A DNA stretch of 64,000 nucleotides, from positions 1 through 64,000 of the forward strand of contig DASTXR010000133.1 in the NCBI GenBank assembly GCA_035765415.1, in the 5' to 3' direction. The stretch is from CADEED01 sp035765415. Lineage in GTDB: Bacteria > Pseudomonadota > Gammaproteobacteria > Steroidobacterales > Steroidobacteraceae. Position numbers and translations under genes: made by a program. Below the pieces are notes generated by a model. That model saw only the letters and a list, made by a program, of their open reading frames with translations. It searched no databases and had not been told where the DNA came from. Shown in pieces: positions 44,395 through 51,725 of this stretch (position 1 is its first letter; the number at the start of each line of letters is the position of its first letter).

Positions 44395-45438
44395 TCACCC
44401 GAGGTTGGTCACCTTGGTCTGCGGCTGCGCGTTCGTCTTGTAGTACTCGAGGTACCAGTCGACGAACCGGCGGATGCCCACTTCGACGGGCGTGGCCGGC
44501 TTGTAACCCACGTCGCGGACCAGGTCTTCCACGTCGGCAAACGTATCGGGCACGTCCCCCGGCTGCAGTGGCAGCATGTTCTTGACGGCTTTTTTGCCCA
44601 GGCAGTCCTCGAGCACTTCGATGTAGCGCGACAGGTCGACCGGCGCGTTGTTGCCGATGTTGTAGATGCGGTAGGGCGCACTGCTGGTGGCCGGATCGGG
44701 GTTGTCGCCGCTCCAGTCGCCGTTGGGCGTGGCCGGGCGGTCGCAGGCGCGCACCACGCCCTCGGCGATGTCGTCGACGAACGTGAAGTCGCGCTTGTGG
44801 TGGCCGTGGTTGAACACGTCGATGGGCTTGCCCTCGAGGATGTTCTTGGTGAACAGGAACAGCGCCATGTCGGGCCGGCCCCAGGGGCCGTACACCGTGA
44901 AGAAGCGCAGGCCGGTCACCGGTAGTTTGAACAGCGCGGCGTAGTTGTGCGCCATGAGCTCGTTGGCGCGCTTGGTCGACGCGTACAGCGACAGCGGATG
45001 ATCGACGCCGCGGTGCGGCGTGAACGGCATGTTGGTGTTGAGGCCGTACACCGAGCTGGTCGACGCGAACACGAGATGCTCAGCGGCGTTGTGGCGGCAG
45101 CCCTCGAGCACGTTCAGCGTGCCGGTCACGTTGCTGTCGATGTAGGCCTGCGGATTCTCGAGCGAGTAGCGCACACCGGCCTGGGCGGCCAGGTGGATGA
45201 CGCGCGGAAACTTCTCGCGAGCGAACAGCGTCTTCATGCCGCCCTTGTCGGCGAGATCCATCTTCACGAAGCGGAACTTCTGCTGCCGCTCGAGGATGGC
45301 GAGGCGCGCGCGCTTGAGGTTCGGATCGTAGTAATCGTTGAGGTTGTCGAGCCCGACCACCTCGTCGCCGCGCGCCAGCAGCTTCTGCGCCACGTGCGAA
45401 CCAATGAACCCGGCGGCGCCGGTCAGCAGGATTTTCAT
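44395..45438 (-). CDS. UDP-glucuronate 4-epimerase-like short-chain epimerase
   Basis: 347 residues. It should interconvert UDP-glucuronate and UDP-galacturonate. N-terminal LLTGAAGFIGSHVAQKLL, HLAAQAGVRYSLENPQAYIDSN near 80-100, STSSVYGLNTNMPF, Tyr/Lys in SLYASTKRANELM, and the characteristic RFFTVYGPWGRPDMALFLF near 180. Conservation around the YDPNLKRARL segment and the GDVPDTFADVE C-terminus is typical of the CapI/LspL/WbpP-related uronate group. Gene product uses ugd-made UDP-glucuronate. It lies 22 bp after the TviB-like dehydrogenase. A UDP-HexNAc epimerase is less likely. Confidence 0.87.
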   Translation of the reverse strand: MKILLTGAAGFIGSHVAQKLLARGDEVVGLDNLNDYYDPNLKRARLAILERQQKFRFVKMDLADKGGMKTLFAREKFPRVIHLAAQAGVRYSLENPQAYIDSNVTGTLNVLEGCRHNAAEHLVFASTSSVYGLNTNMPFTPHRGVDHPLSLYASTKRANELMAHNYAALFKLPVTGLRFFTVYGPWGRPDMALFLFTKNILEGKPIDVFNHGHHKRDFTFVDDIAEGVVRACDRPATPNGDWSGDNPDPATSSAPYRIYNIGNNAPVDLSRYIEVLEDCLGKKAVKNMLPLQPGDVPDTFADVEDLVRDVGYKPATPVEVGIRRFVDWYLEYYKTNAQPQTKVTNLG

Positions 45439-45460
45439 GAGTGCTTCCTAACGAAGGGCG

Positions 45461-46741
45461 TCACAGCCGCCCGTCGACATCGGCGGCGGGGAAGACGTAC
45501 TTGATGTCATAGACCACGTGCGTCTTCTTGCAGGCTTTGCGGATGTTGGCAATGCCCTGCTCGCGGAATTCCTTGTGGCCCACGGCCAGCACCGCGGCAT
45601 CGTAGGTGCCGTCGCGCATGCTGCGCACGGGGCGGATGCCGTATTCGTGTTCGGCCTCTGCGCGATCGATCCACGGATCGAACACGTCGACTTTGGCGCC
45701 GAAGTTCTTGAGCTCGCGCACGACGTCGGCAACCTTGGAATTGCGCAGGTCCGGGCAGTTCTCCTTGAACGTGAGCCCCATCACCAGCACGCGCGAACCC
45801 TTCACGAGGATGCGCTTGGCCGACATGAGCTTCACGACCTGGCCCGCGACGTAGGCGGCCATGCTGTCGTTGAGGCGGCGGCCGGCGAGGATCATCTCGG
45901 GATGGAAGCCGATCTCCTGCGCCTTGTGCGTCAGGTAGTAGGGATCGACGCCGATGCAATGGCCGCCGACGAGGCCGGGGCGGAACGGCAGGAAGTTCCA
46001 CTTGCTGCCCGCGGCGAGCAGCACTTCTTCGGTGTCGATGCCGAGGCGGTTGAAGATGAGCGCGAGCTCGTTGATGAGCGCGATGTTGACGTCGCGCTGG
46101 GTGTTCTCGATGACCTTCGCGGCCTCGGCCACGCGGATGCTGGAGGCCTTGTGCGTGCCGGCCCGCACCACGGTGCGATACAGCTCGTCGACGAACGTGG
46201 CGACTTCGGGCGTCGAGCCCGAAGTGACCTTCTTGATGCTGGGAAGCCGGTGTTCCTTGTCGCCCGGATTGATGCGTTCGGGGCTGTAGCCCGCGAAGAA
46301 ATCCTTGTTGAACTCGAGGCCCGACTCGCGCTCGAGGATCGGGATGCAGACCTCTTCGGTGCAGCCGGGATACACGGTGGATTCGTACACCACGATGTCG
46401 CCCTTCTTGAGGACCTTGCCCACGGTCTCGCTCGAACGCTCGAGCGGGGTCAGGTCCGGCCGGTTGTACTTGTCGATCGGCGTGGGGACCGTGATGATGA
46501 AGACCCGGCACTTGCCGAGGTCCTTGAGGCTGGTCGAATACTTGAGCTTGCGCGCGGCGCGCAATTCGGCGGTCGAGCACTCGAGCGTGCTGTCACGCCC
46601 CTTCTTGAGTTCGGCGATGCGATTCGCCTTGATGTCGAACCCCACCGTTTCGAAGTGTTTGCCGAACTCCACGGCCAGGGGCAAACCCACATAGCCCAGT
46701 CCGACCACGCCGATACGACAGCCTCTCATGCTCAATTCCAT
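45461..46741 (-). CDS. Nucleotide-sugar dehydrogenase, TviB/UDP-GalNAc(A)-type
   Basis: 426 residues from ATG 46741; an ATG four codons later is also possible. Rossmann motif GVVGLGYVGLPLAVEFG near residue 10, TVPTPIDKYNRPDLTPL near 88-104, ESTVYPGCTEEVCIPILE, and catalytic Cys in GLVGGHCIGVDPYYLTHKAQ near 255. These are typical of TviB-like enzymes oxidising UDP-GlcNAc or UDP-GalNAc to the uronic acid, unlike the ugd at 11374 with its SCFPKD. First gene of the polysaccharide locus. The 137 bp upstream, after dnaQ, carry no promoter I can name. Confidence 0.88.
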   Translation of the reverse strand: MELSMRGCRIGVVGLGYVGLPLAVEFGKHFETVGFDIKANRIAELKKGRDSTLECSTAELRAARKLKYSTSLKDLGKCRVFIITVPTPIDKYNRPDLTPLERSSETVGKVLKKGDIVVYESTVYPGCTEEVCIPILERESGLEFNKDFFAGYSPERINPGDKEHRLPSIKKVTSGSTPEVATFVDELYRTVVRAGTHKASSIRVAEAAKVIENTQRDVNIALINELALIFNRLGIDTEEVLLAAGSKWNFLPFRPGLVGGHCIGVDPYYLTHKAQEIGFHPEMILAGRRLNDSMAAYVAGQVVKLMSAKRILVKGSRVLVMGLTFKENCPDLRNSKVADVVRELKNFGAKVDVFDPWIDRAEAEHEYGIRPVRSMRDGTYDAAVLAVGHKEFREQGIANIRKACKKTHVVYDIKYVFPAADVDGRL

Positions 46742-46878
46742 GATTTTTCCGTTCTCTTTTAAGCGCTTGGGCGCAATTTCGGCAGCGATCTTGCCGGTCG
46801 GGGGGTGCTGAAAGCGAGGGCTTTCCGGGAGGGATCAGCGATTTCTGTGCGCTTGATCGCTATCTTGTGAGGCCAGCC

Positions 46879-47616
46879 TCAATGCTTCTGGCCTTCCGAG
46901 GCGCTGGTCGTGCGCCAAACTGCCTTCCCGCCACTCGATTTGTGGATGAGATCGAGCATGGCTTCATGCTGGCGCAATTCTTCGGAGTCCGCGGCCGTCA
47001 CGGTCAACGTGACACCCGGGGGCCGGGCAGGAACCGTGGCCGCACCGTGGCGCGATCCCTGGCCGCGTCCGCCGCTCATGTCGAGCGCGAGGGCACTCTG
47101 CCCGCCCGTCATGACGAGATACACGTCGAGCAGGATTCCGGCGTCGAGCAGCGCGCCGTGCAATTCGCGCTTGGTGTTGTCGACGCTGTAGCGCTTGCAC
47201 AGCGCATCGAGGCTGTTGCGCTGGCCGGGATGCAGGCTGCGGGCCAGCGCGAGCGTGTCGAGCACCTTGCACAGGTTGGCCACGGTCCGGCAGTCACCCG
47301 GCAGGCGCGCGAATTCGGCGTCGAGGAAACCCACGTCGAAGGGCGCGTTATGAATGATGAGCTCGGCGCCGGAGATGAAGGCCAGCAGTTCGTCGACGAT
47401 CTCGGCGAATTTCGGCGCCTGCTGCAGGCGCGCGGAGTCGATGCCGTGCACGGCGAGCGCGCCGGCGTCGATCTCACGTTCCGGGTTCAGATAGCGATGA
47501 AATTTCTGACCGGTGGGGCGGCGGTTCAGGATTTCCACGCAACCGATTTCGATGATGCGGTGTCCGGCGGCGGCTTCGAGGCCGGTGGTTTCAACGTCCA
47601 GTACGACTTGTCTCAT
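46879..47616 (-). CDS. dnaQ: DNA polymerase III epsilon subunit, proofreading exonuclease
   Basis: 245 residues. Three exonuclease motifs of the DEDDh family are visible: Exo I DVETTGLEAAAGHRIIEIG at the N-terminus (Asp, Glu), Exo II HNAPFDVGFLDAEF near 95, and Exo III HGALLDAGILLDVYL near 160. The remaining C-terminus is the alpha-binding tail (Ser/Gly/Arg-rich linker). It trims mismatched bases in replication. It follows rnhA by 11 bp on the same strand and precedes the polysaccharide locus. Start ATG 47616. Confidence 0.95.
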   Translation of the reverse strand: MRQVVLDVETTGLEAAAGHRIIEIGCVEILNRRPTGQKFHRYLNPEREIDAGALAVHGIDSARLQQAPKFAEIVDELLAFISGAELIIHNAPFDVGFLDAEFARLPGDCRTVANLCKVLDTLALARSLHPGQRNSLDALCKRYSVDNTKRELHGALLDAGILLDVYLVMTGGQSALALDMSGGRGQGSRHGAATVPARPPGVTLTVTAADSEELRQHEAMLDLIHKSSGGKAVWRTTSASEGQKH

Positions 47617-47627
47617 GGCGCGCGAGT

Positions 47628-48065
47628 TTAGCCGCTCATCGCATCTATGGCTCGGTTCGCGAGCGCGTCGACGCGTTCATTGCCCGCGTTGCCGGAATGG
47701 CCCTTGACCCAATGCCACTCGAGCTGGTGAACCGGCAGCAGCGCATCGAGCGCCTGCCACAAATCCTGGTTCTTGATCGGTTTCTTGAGCGCGGTTTTCC
47801 AGCCGCGTTGTTTCCACTGCGGCATCCACTCGAGCACGCCCTGTCTCACATATTGCGAGTCCGTGAAGATGCGCCCGTTCACCGGGCGCTTGAGCGCCTC
47901 GAGCGCGCGTATGACCGCGGTGAGCTCCATGCGATTGTTCGTGGTGTTCGCTTCCGCGCCGGAAATCTCGCGCTCGTGTTCGCCGAACAGCAGCAGCGCA
48001 GCCCAGCCACCGGGACCGGGATTACCGCGACAGGCGCCGTCGGTGTAGATATCGACGACCGGCAA
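47628..48065 (-). CDS. rnhA: Ribonuclease HI
   Basis: 145 residues. Cuts RNA in RNA:DNA hybrids. The four acidic and one His active-site residues are present: Asp in DIYTDGACRGNPGPGGW, Glu in NTTNNRMELTAVIRAL, Asp in IFTDSQYVRQG, then His and Asp in VKGHSGNAGNERVDALA. Length and order match E. coli RNase HI (155). It lies three bases after the methyltransferase-like gene and before dnaQ, in line with the common rnhA-dnaQ pairing, though here both are on the same strand. Confidence 0.96.
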   Translation of the reverse strand: MPVVDIYTDGACRGNPGPGGWAALLLFGEHEREISGAEANTTNNRMELTAVIRALEALKRPVNGRIFTDSQYVRQGVLEWMPQWKQRGWKTALKKPIKNQDLWQALDALLPVHQLEWHWVKGHSGNAGNERVDALANRAIDAMSG

Positions 48066-48068
48066 GAT

Positions 48069-48809
48069 TTACGAGCTCGACCGCGTCGTGGGTTTCACGA
48101 GACCGCCGATGGTCTGCGGGCGTTCGCGCGTCTTCGGCCTGATGGGCGTGAGCGTGTACACCCGCTTGCGGGCCTTGATGACATAGGCGCCCGCTGGCCA
48201 GGGCTTGATCCAGCCCCGGCGAAGCAGGGCCGAGGGGATGCCGGGGCGTGGCGCGCTGCCACCCCAGGGCGGAGTGAAAAGGTAGTTGCGCGTCAGCGTG
48301 ATGTCGTAACCCAGCAGTTCGAGCCAGTCGGCGATGCGCCCGGCGCCCAGCATGCGCTTGAGGCCGGGTGGATAACCGCGACTGATCGCGCGGCTGCGAA
48401 AACCCCAGAGGCTGAACGGGCGGAAGCCGAGCACCACGAGCTGGCCGTCGCCGGCAAGCACCCGATCGGCCTCGCGCACCACGGCGTAAGGGTCGGTTTC
48501 GAACTCGAGCGTATGGGGAAGGACCACGCCATCGACCGAGGCATTGGCAATCGGCAACTGTGAGAGCCGGGCGCCGATGTCGGCATCGGTGTTTTTGAAC
48601 CTTCCGCTGGCGATTACGGCGTGTCTTCGCGTACGACAACCGGCCAACAGTGCGGCGCGTGCGCCCCAAGTTCCGAGCTGAAGCAACTCCCAGCCGAAAA
48701 CATCGTCCAAAGCCTCTGACATGAGCTCGGATTCGGCCTGTAGCACAGCCTGTCCCAGTCCGGAAGCGAGCCAGGTTTCGACGGCGGTGGATGCAGTGGC
48801 GTGCGTCAC
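48069..48809 (-). CDS. YafS-like SAM-dependent methyltransferase
   Basis: 246 residues from GTG 48809 (no good SD; an ATG at 48722 is the next choice, but would lose the conserved-looking WLASGLGQAVLQAESEL start). Position mltD/YafS/rnhA/dnaQ matches the E. coli order, and the motifs fit: LHTLEFETDPYAVVREADRVL-type segment (VVLPHTLEFETDPY near 92), DGQLVVLGFRPFSLWGFR near 120, and WLELLGYDITLTRNY. The classical SAM motif I is degenerate here, as in YafS. Ends three bases before rnhA. Function in E. coli is not established. Confidence 0.7.
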   Translation of the reverse strand: MTHATASTAVETWLASGLGQAVLQAESELMSEALDDVFGWELLQLGTWGARAALLAGCRTRRHAVIASGRFKNTDADIGARLSQLPIANASVDGVVLPHTLEFETDPYAVVREADRVLAGDGQLVVLGFRPFSLWGFRSRAISRGYPPGLKRMLGAGRIADWLELLGYDITLTRNYLFTPPWGGSAPRPGIPSALLRRGWIKPWPAGAYVIKARKRVYTLTPIRPKTRERPQTIGGLVKPTTRSSS

Positions 48810-48815
48810 AAACGC

Positions 48816-48831
48816 CGTGAATTAGATCACA
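48816..48831. promoter_or_regulatory. CRP/FNR-type palindrome in the mltD-yafS divergent region
   Basis: CGTGA-ATTAGA-TCACA matches the CRP consensus TGTGA-N6-TCACA at all but one position. It lies in the 126-bp gap between the divergent mltD and YafS-like genes, about seven bases upstream of the latter's start. It is close to that start for an activator site, so it may be coincidence or a repressor site. Confidence 0.3.
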
Positions 48832-48935
48832 AAAAAGGTAGCAAACTTGTGAACTTACGGCTTAAATAACCCGCACCGAAGAAGTACCGTCATATTTCGT
48901 AAAGACGGTCCTGCGACGTTCCCCATGGGGGTGTG

Positions 48936-50660
48936 ATGAGTGATGGTTTCACGGTGCGCTCCGTAGCGCCCTTGCTGGTTCTTGTAGCTGCCCTCACGGG
49001 CTGCGCAACTGCCCCCGATATCGCGAAGGAATCTCCCGTGCCCGCTCCGGTGGTCGCGGAAGCTGCCGTTCCCCCTGAAAGCAACGCCGTGGCGGCTGTG
49101 CAGACGCCTGCGGCAGCGCCGCGTTCGCGGGTCGCTACTCCGGTCCTGGTGGCCGCGGCCGAGCTCCCCACCGACTTCCTGGCAGTCGCCGAAGAGGTTG
49201 TGGAAGTCGGCGAGGCATCCGCCGGCGCCGACAACGCCTCGCGCACCATCGCGGGCCTGACGCCCGAGCAATATCCCGACGTCTTCGATCGCATCCGGGC
49301 CGGCTTCAAGCTCAAGGACATCGATTCCCGCCAGATCGACGTCCAGCTCGCGTGGTACGCCAACAACCCGCAGTACCTCGAGCGCGTCTTCGGTCGCGCC
49401 GTGCCTTACCTGCACCACATCGTCCAGGAGATCGAGCGCCGCGGCATGCCGCTCGAGCTCGCGCTGCTCCCCGTGGTCGAGAGCGCCTTCGAGCCCTACG
49501 CCCGCTCCTGGGCCACCGCGAACGGCCTGTGGCAGTTCATGCCCGGCACCGGTGAGCGCTTCGGACTCAAGCAGGACTGGTGGTATGACGGTCGCCGCGA
49601 CGTCATGGCGTCGACGCGCGCCGCGCTCGACTACCTGCAGTACATGCACGATGAATTCTTCGACGACTGGTTGTTAGCCATCGCCGCCTACAACTGCGGT
49701 GAGTTCCGCGTGCAGCGGGAAGTGAACGCCAATCGCGCCGCCGGCAAGGGTGTCGACTTCTTCAGCCTGCGCCTGCCCTCCGAGACTCGCGCCTACGTGC
49801 CGAAGCTGCTCGCCATGCGTCGTCTCGTGGCCAATCCCGAGGACTACGGCATCGCGTTCAGCCCCATTCCGAACGAGCCCTATTTCGCGCGCGTCGAGAC
49901 GGGCGGTCAGCTCGACCTCACGCTGGCGGCCGAGCTCGCGGGCATCACTCTCGATGAAGTGTACGAACTCAACCCGGGCTTCCATCGCTGGGCCACCGAC
50001 CCCGCTGGCCCGCACTTCCTCCTGCTGCCGCGCGATACCGCCGAGGCTTTCAACAAGAACCTCGAACTGTTGAGCCCTGACGAACGCGTGCGCGTCTCGC
50101 TGCATACGGTCAAGAGCGGCGAGTCGGTCGCGACCATCGCCAAGAAATACAAGACGCAGGCCATCGTCGTGCGCGACATGAACGGCCTCGATGCCAACTC
50201 CCCGCTGGTGGTCGGCAGCGAGCTGCGCGTGCCCACCGCGGTCGTCAATCTACCCGCCAAGGTGATGCTGGCCGCGGCGCGAGTCGATGGTCACGGCGGC
50301 CGCTCTGGCCGTCGCCCCGCGGTGCACGTGGTGCGCAGCGGCGATTCGCTGTGGCGCATCGCCAAGCGCAATCGCATGGATGTCGCCACGCTCGCGCGCC
50401 TGAATGGCATGGGCCCTGGCGACACATTGCGCGCGGGCCAGAAACTGGTGTTGAACACGCGCGCGACGTCGGGCAGCCGCACGGCTTCGTCGGGCAACTC
50501 GCGAGCTGTCTCCTACAAGGTGCGCAGTGGCGACACGCTGTCGCGCATCGCCAAGGTCTTTGGCGTCACGGTGTCCGACCTCGTCAACTGGAACGGCATC
50601 AGCAAGCAGACCACGCTGCGTCCCGGCCAGAAACTCACGGTCAACGTTCGCCGCCACTGA
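48936..50660 (+). CDS. mltD: Membrane-bound lytic murein transglycosylase D with three LysM domains
   Basis: 574 residues from ATG 48936 (a GTG one codon earlier is also open). Lipoprotein signal: APLLVLVAALTGC, lipobox LTGC near residue 21. The SLT domain lies at about 120-260; its catalytic Glu is in PVVESAFEPYARSWATANG near 170, followed by GLWQFMPGTG and AIAAYNCGEFRV. Three LysM repeats follow (HTVKSGESVATIAKKY near 389, HVVRSGDSLWRIAKRN near 465, YKVRSGDTLSRIAKVF near 527). The enzyme cleaves peptidoglycan at the outer membrane. Ala/Pro/Val-rich linker at 30-75. Regulation may involve the CRP-like site upstream. Confidence 0.95.
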   Translation: MSDGFTVRSVAPLLVLVAALTGCATAPDIAKESPVPAPVVAEAAVPPESNAVAAVQTPAAAPRSRVATPVLVAAAELPTDFLAVAEEVVEVGEASAGADNASRTIAGLTPEQYPDVFDRIRAGFKLKDIDSRQIDVQLAWYANNPQYLERVFGRAVPYLHHIVQEIERRGMPLELALLPVVESAFEPYARSWATANGLWQFMPGTGERFGLKQDWWYDGRRDVMASTRAALDYLQYMHDEFFDDWLLAIAAYNCGEFRVQREVNANRAAGKGVDFFSLRLPSETRAYVPKLLAMRRLVANPEDYGIAFSPIPNEPYFARVETGGQLDLTLAAELAGITLDEVYELNPGFHRWATDPAGPHFLLLPRDTAEAFNKNLELLSPDERVRVSLHTVKSGESVATIAKKYKTQAIVVRDMNGLDANSPLVVGSELRVPTAVVNLPAKVMLAAARVDGHGGRSGRRPAVHVVRSGDSLWRIAKRNRMDVATLARLNGMGPGDTLRAGQKLVLNTRATSGSRTASSGNSRAVSYKVRSGDTLSRIAKVFGVTVSDLVNWNGISKQTTLRPGQKLTVNVRRH

Positions 50661-50679
50661 TTTCGCCCCTTCGTGGTGA

Positions 50680-50704
50680 CGAGGCTGGCAGAATGCCGGC
50701 CTCG
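50680..50704 (+). terminator. Stem-loop between mltD and fabI
   Basis: CGAGGCTGGC pairs with GCCGGCCTCG across the loop AGAAT, ten pairs with one G-U. It lies 20 bases after mltD and is followed by TAAACACC without a T-run. It may terminate weakly or stabilise the transcript end. Confidence 0.35.
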
Positions 50705-50726
50705 TAAACACCAACTGGGGATACAC

Positions 50727-51527
50727 ATGGGCTTCCTGAGCGGAAAGCGCGCGCTCATCGTCGGCGTTGCGTCGGATCGTTCCATTGCGTGGGGCATCGC
50801 GCAGGCAATGCATCGCGAAGGCGCTGAACTTGCGTTCTCGTACGTCAACGAGAAGTTCAGGGAGCGAGTGCAACCGCTGGCCGAGTCGCTGGGCTCGAAA
50901 GTCACCATGCAGCTCGACGTCACCAACGATGCCGAGATCGACTCCGCCTTCGGCACTCTCAGGCAGTCCTGGGATTCCCTCGACATCCTGGTTCACGCCG
51001 TCGCGTACGCGCCTCGCGAGGCGCTGGCCGGCGGCTTCGTCGAGAGCACGTCGCGCGAGGCGTTCCGCGTCGCGCACGATGTGTCGAGCTACAGCCTCAC
51101 CGCCCTCGCCCGCGCCGCCAAACCACTCATGGCGGGCCGCGCCGGCGCGGTGCTGACGCTGTCGTACCTGGGCGCCGTGAAATCCATCCCGAGCTACAAC
51201 GTCATGGGCCTCGCCAAGGCCAGCCTGGAGGCCAACGTGCGCTTCCTCGCCGCGGATCTGGGGCCCAACAACATCCGCGTGAACGGCATATCCGCCGGGC
51301 CCATCAAGACGCTGGCCGCCGCCGGCATTGCCGGGTTTCGCAAGATGCTGAGCCGCGTCGCCGACGTCGCGCCGCTGCGCCGCAATGTCACTCTCGAGGA
51401 CGTCGGTAACGCCGCTGCATTCCTGTGCTCGGACCTCGCCAACGGAATCACCGGTGAGATCCTCTACGTGGACGGCGGGTTCAGCACTGTCGGCATGAGC
51501 TTTCCGCAGGAAGCCGGCGAAGCCTGA
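50727..51527 (+). CDS. fabI: Enoyl-[acyl-carrier-protein] reductase (NADH), FabI type
   Basis: 266 residues from ATG 50727 with GGGG at about 5-8 bases; a longer upstream frame is unlikely. Final reduction step of fatty-acid elongation. N-terminal MGFLSGKRALIVGVASDRSIAWGIAQAM carries the FabI-type nucleotide motif GVASDRSIAWG. The catalytic Tyr-X6-Lys is SYNVMGLAK near residue 160, preceded by LSYLGAVKSIP. C-terminal NGITGEILYVDGGFSTVGM is conserved in FabI. The two-base gap to the next repeat element (stop TGA 51525-51527) puts a palindrome right at the end of the gene. Confidence 0.96.
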   Translation: MGFLSGKRALIVGVASDRSIAWGIAQAMHREGAELAFSYVNEKFRERVQPLAESLGSKVTMQLDVTNDAEIDSAFGTLRQSWDSLDILVHAVAYAPREALAGGFVESTSREAFRVAHDVSSYSLTALARAAKPLMAGRAGAVLTLSYLGAVKSIPSYNVMGLAKASLEANVRFLAADLGPNNIRVNGISAGPIKTLAAAGIAGFRKMLSRVADVAPLRRNVTLEDVGNAAAFLCSDLANGITGEILYVDGGFSTVGMSFPQEAGEA

Positions 51528-51725
51528 AATGGGGACATTCCTGATTTGCTAGCAAAAGGGGACGTGGCTCGCGGTGTAGCGTCAGCGCCAACGGCGTGCC
51601 TCGATCCCGCTTGCAAAGAAATCGGAATCCGGAACCTATTGCGAGCGCCCGCGTAGCCTCTACGCGCTGACGCTCGAACGCCGAGGTGCGGCCCCTTTTG
51701 CTAGGAAATGGGGAGTGTCCCCATT
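51528..51725. repeat. 198-bp inverted-repeat element (palindrome copies 4 and 5)
   Basis: Copy 4 (51528-51564) starts right after the fabI TGA: AATGGGGACATTCC, then TGATTTGCTAG, CAAAAGGGG. Copy 5 (51685-51725), inverted, is much closer to copies 1-2 and its AATGGGG end overlaps the symporter stop (51725-51727). Inside are a second inverted repeat (AGCGTCAGCGC 51578-51588 with GCGCTGACGCT 51664-51674) and a hairpin CGCGTAG-CCT-CTACGCG near 51650. Nested inverted repeats without coding potential resemble a MITE or REP pair. Confidence 0.8.
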
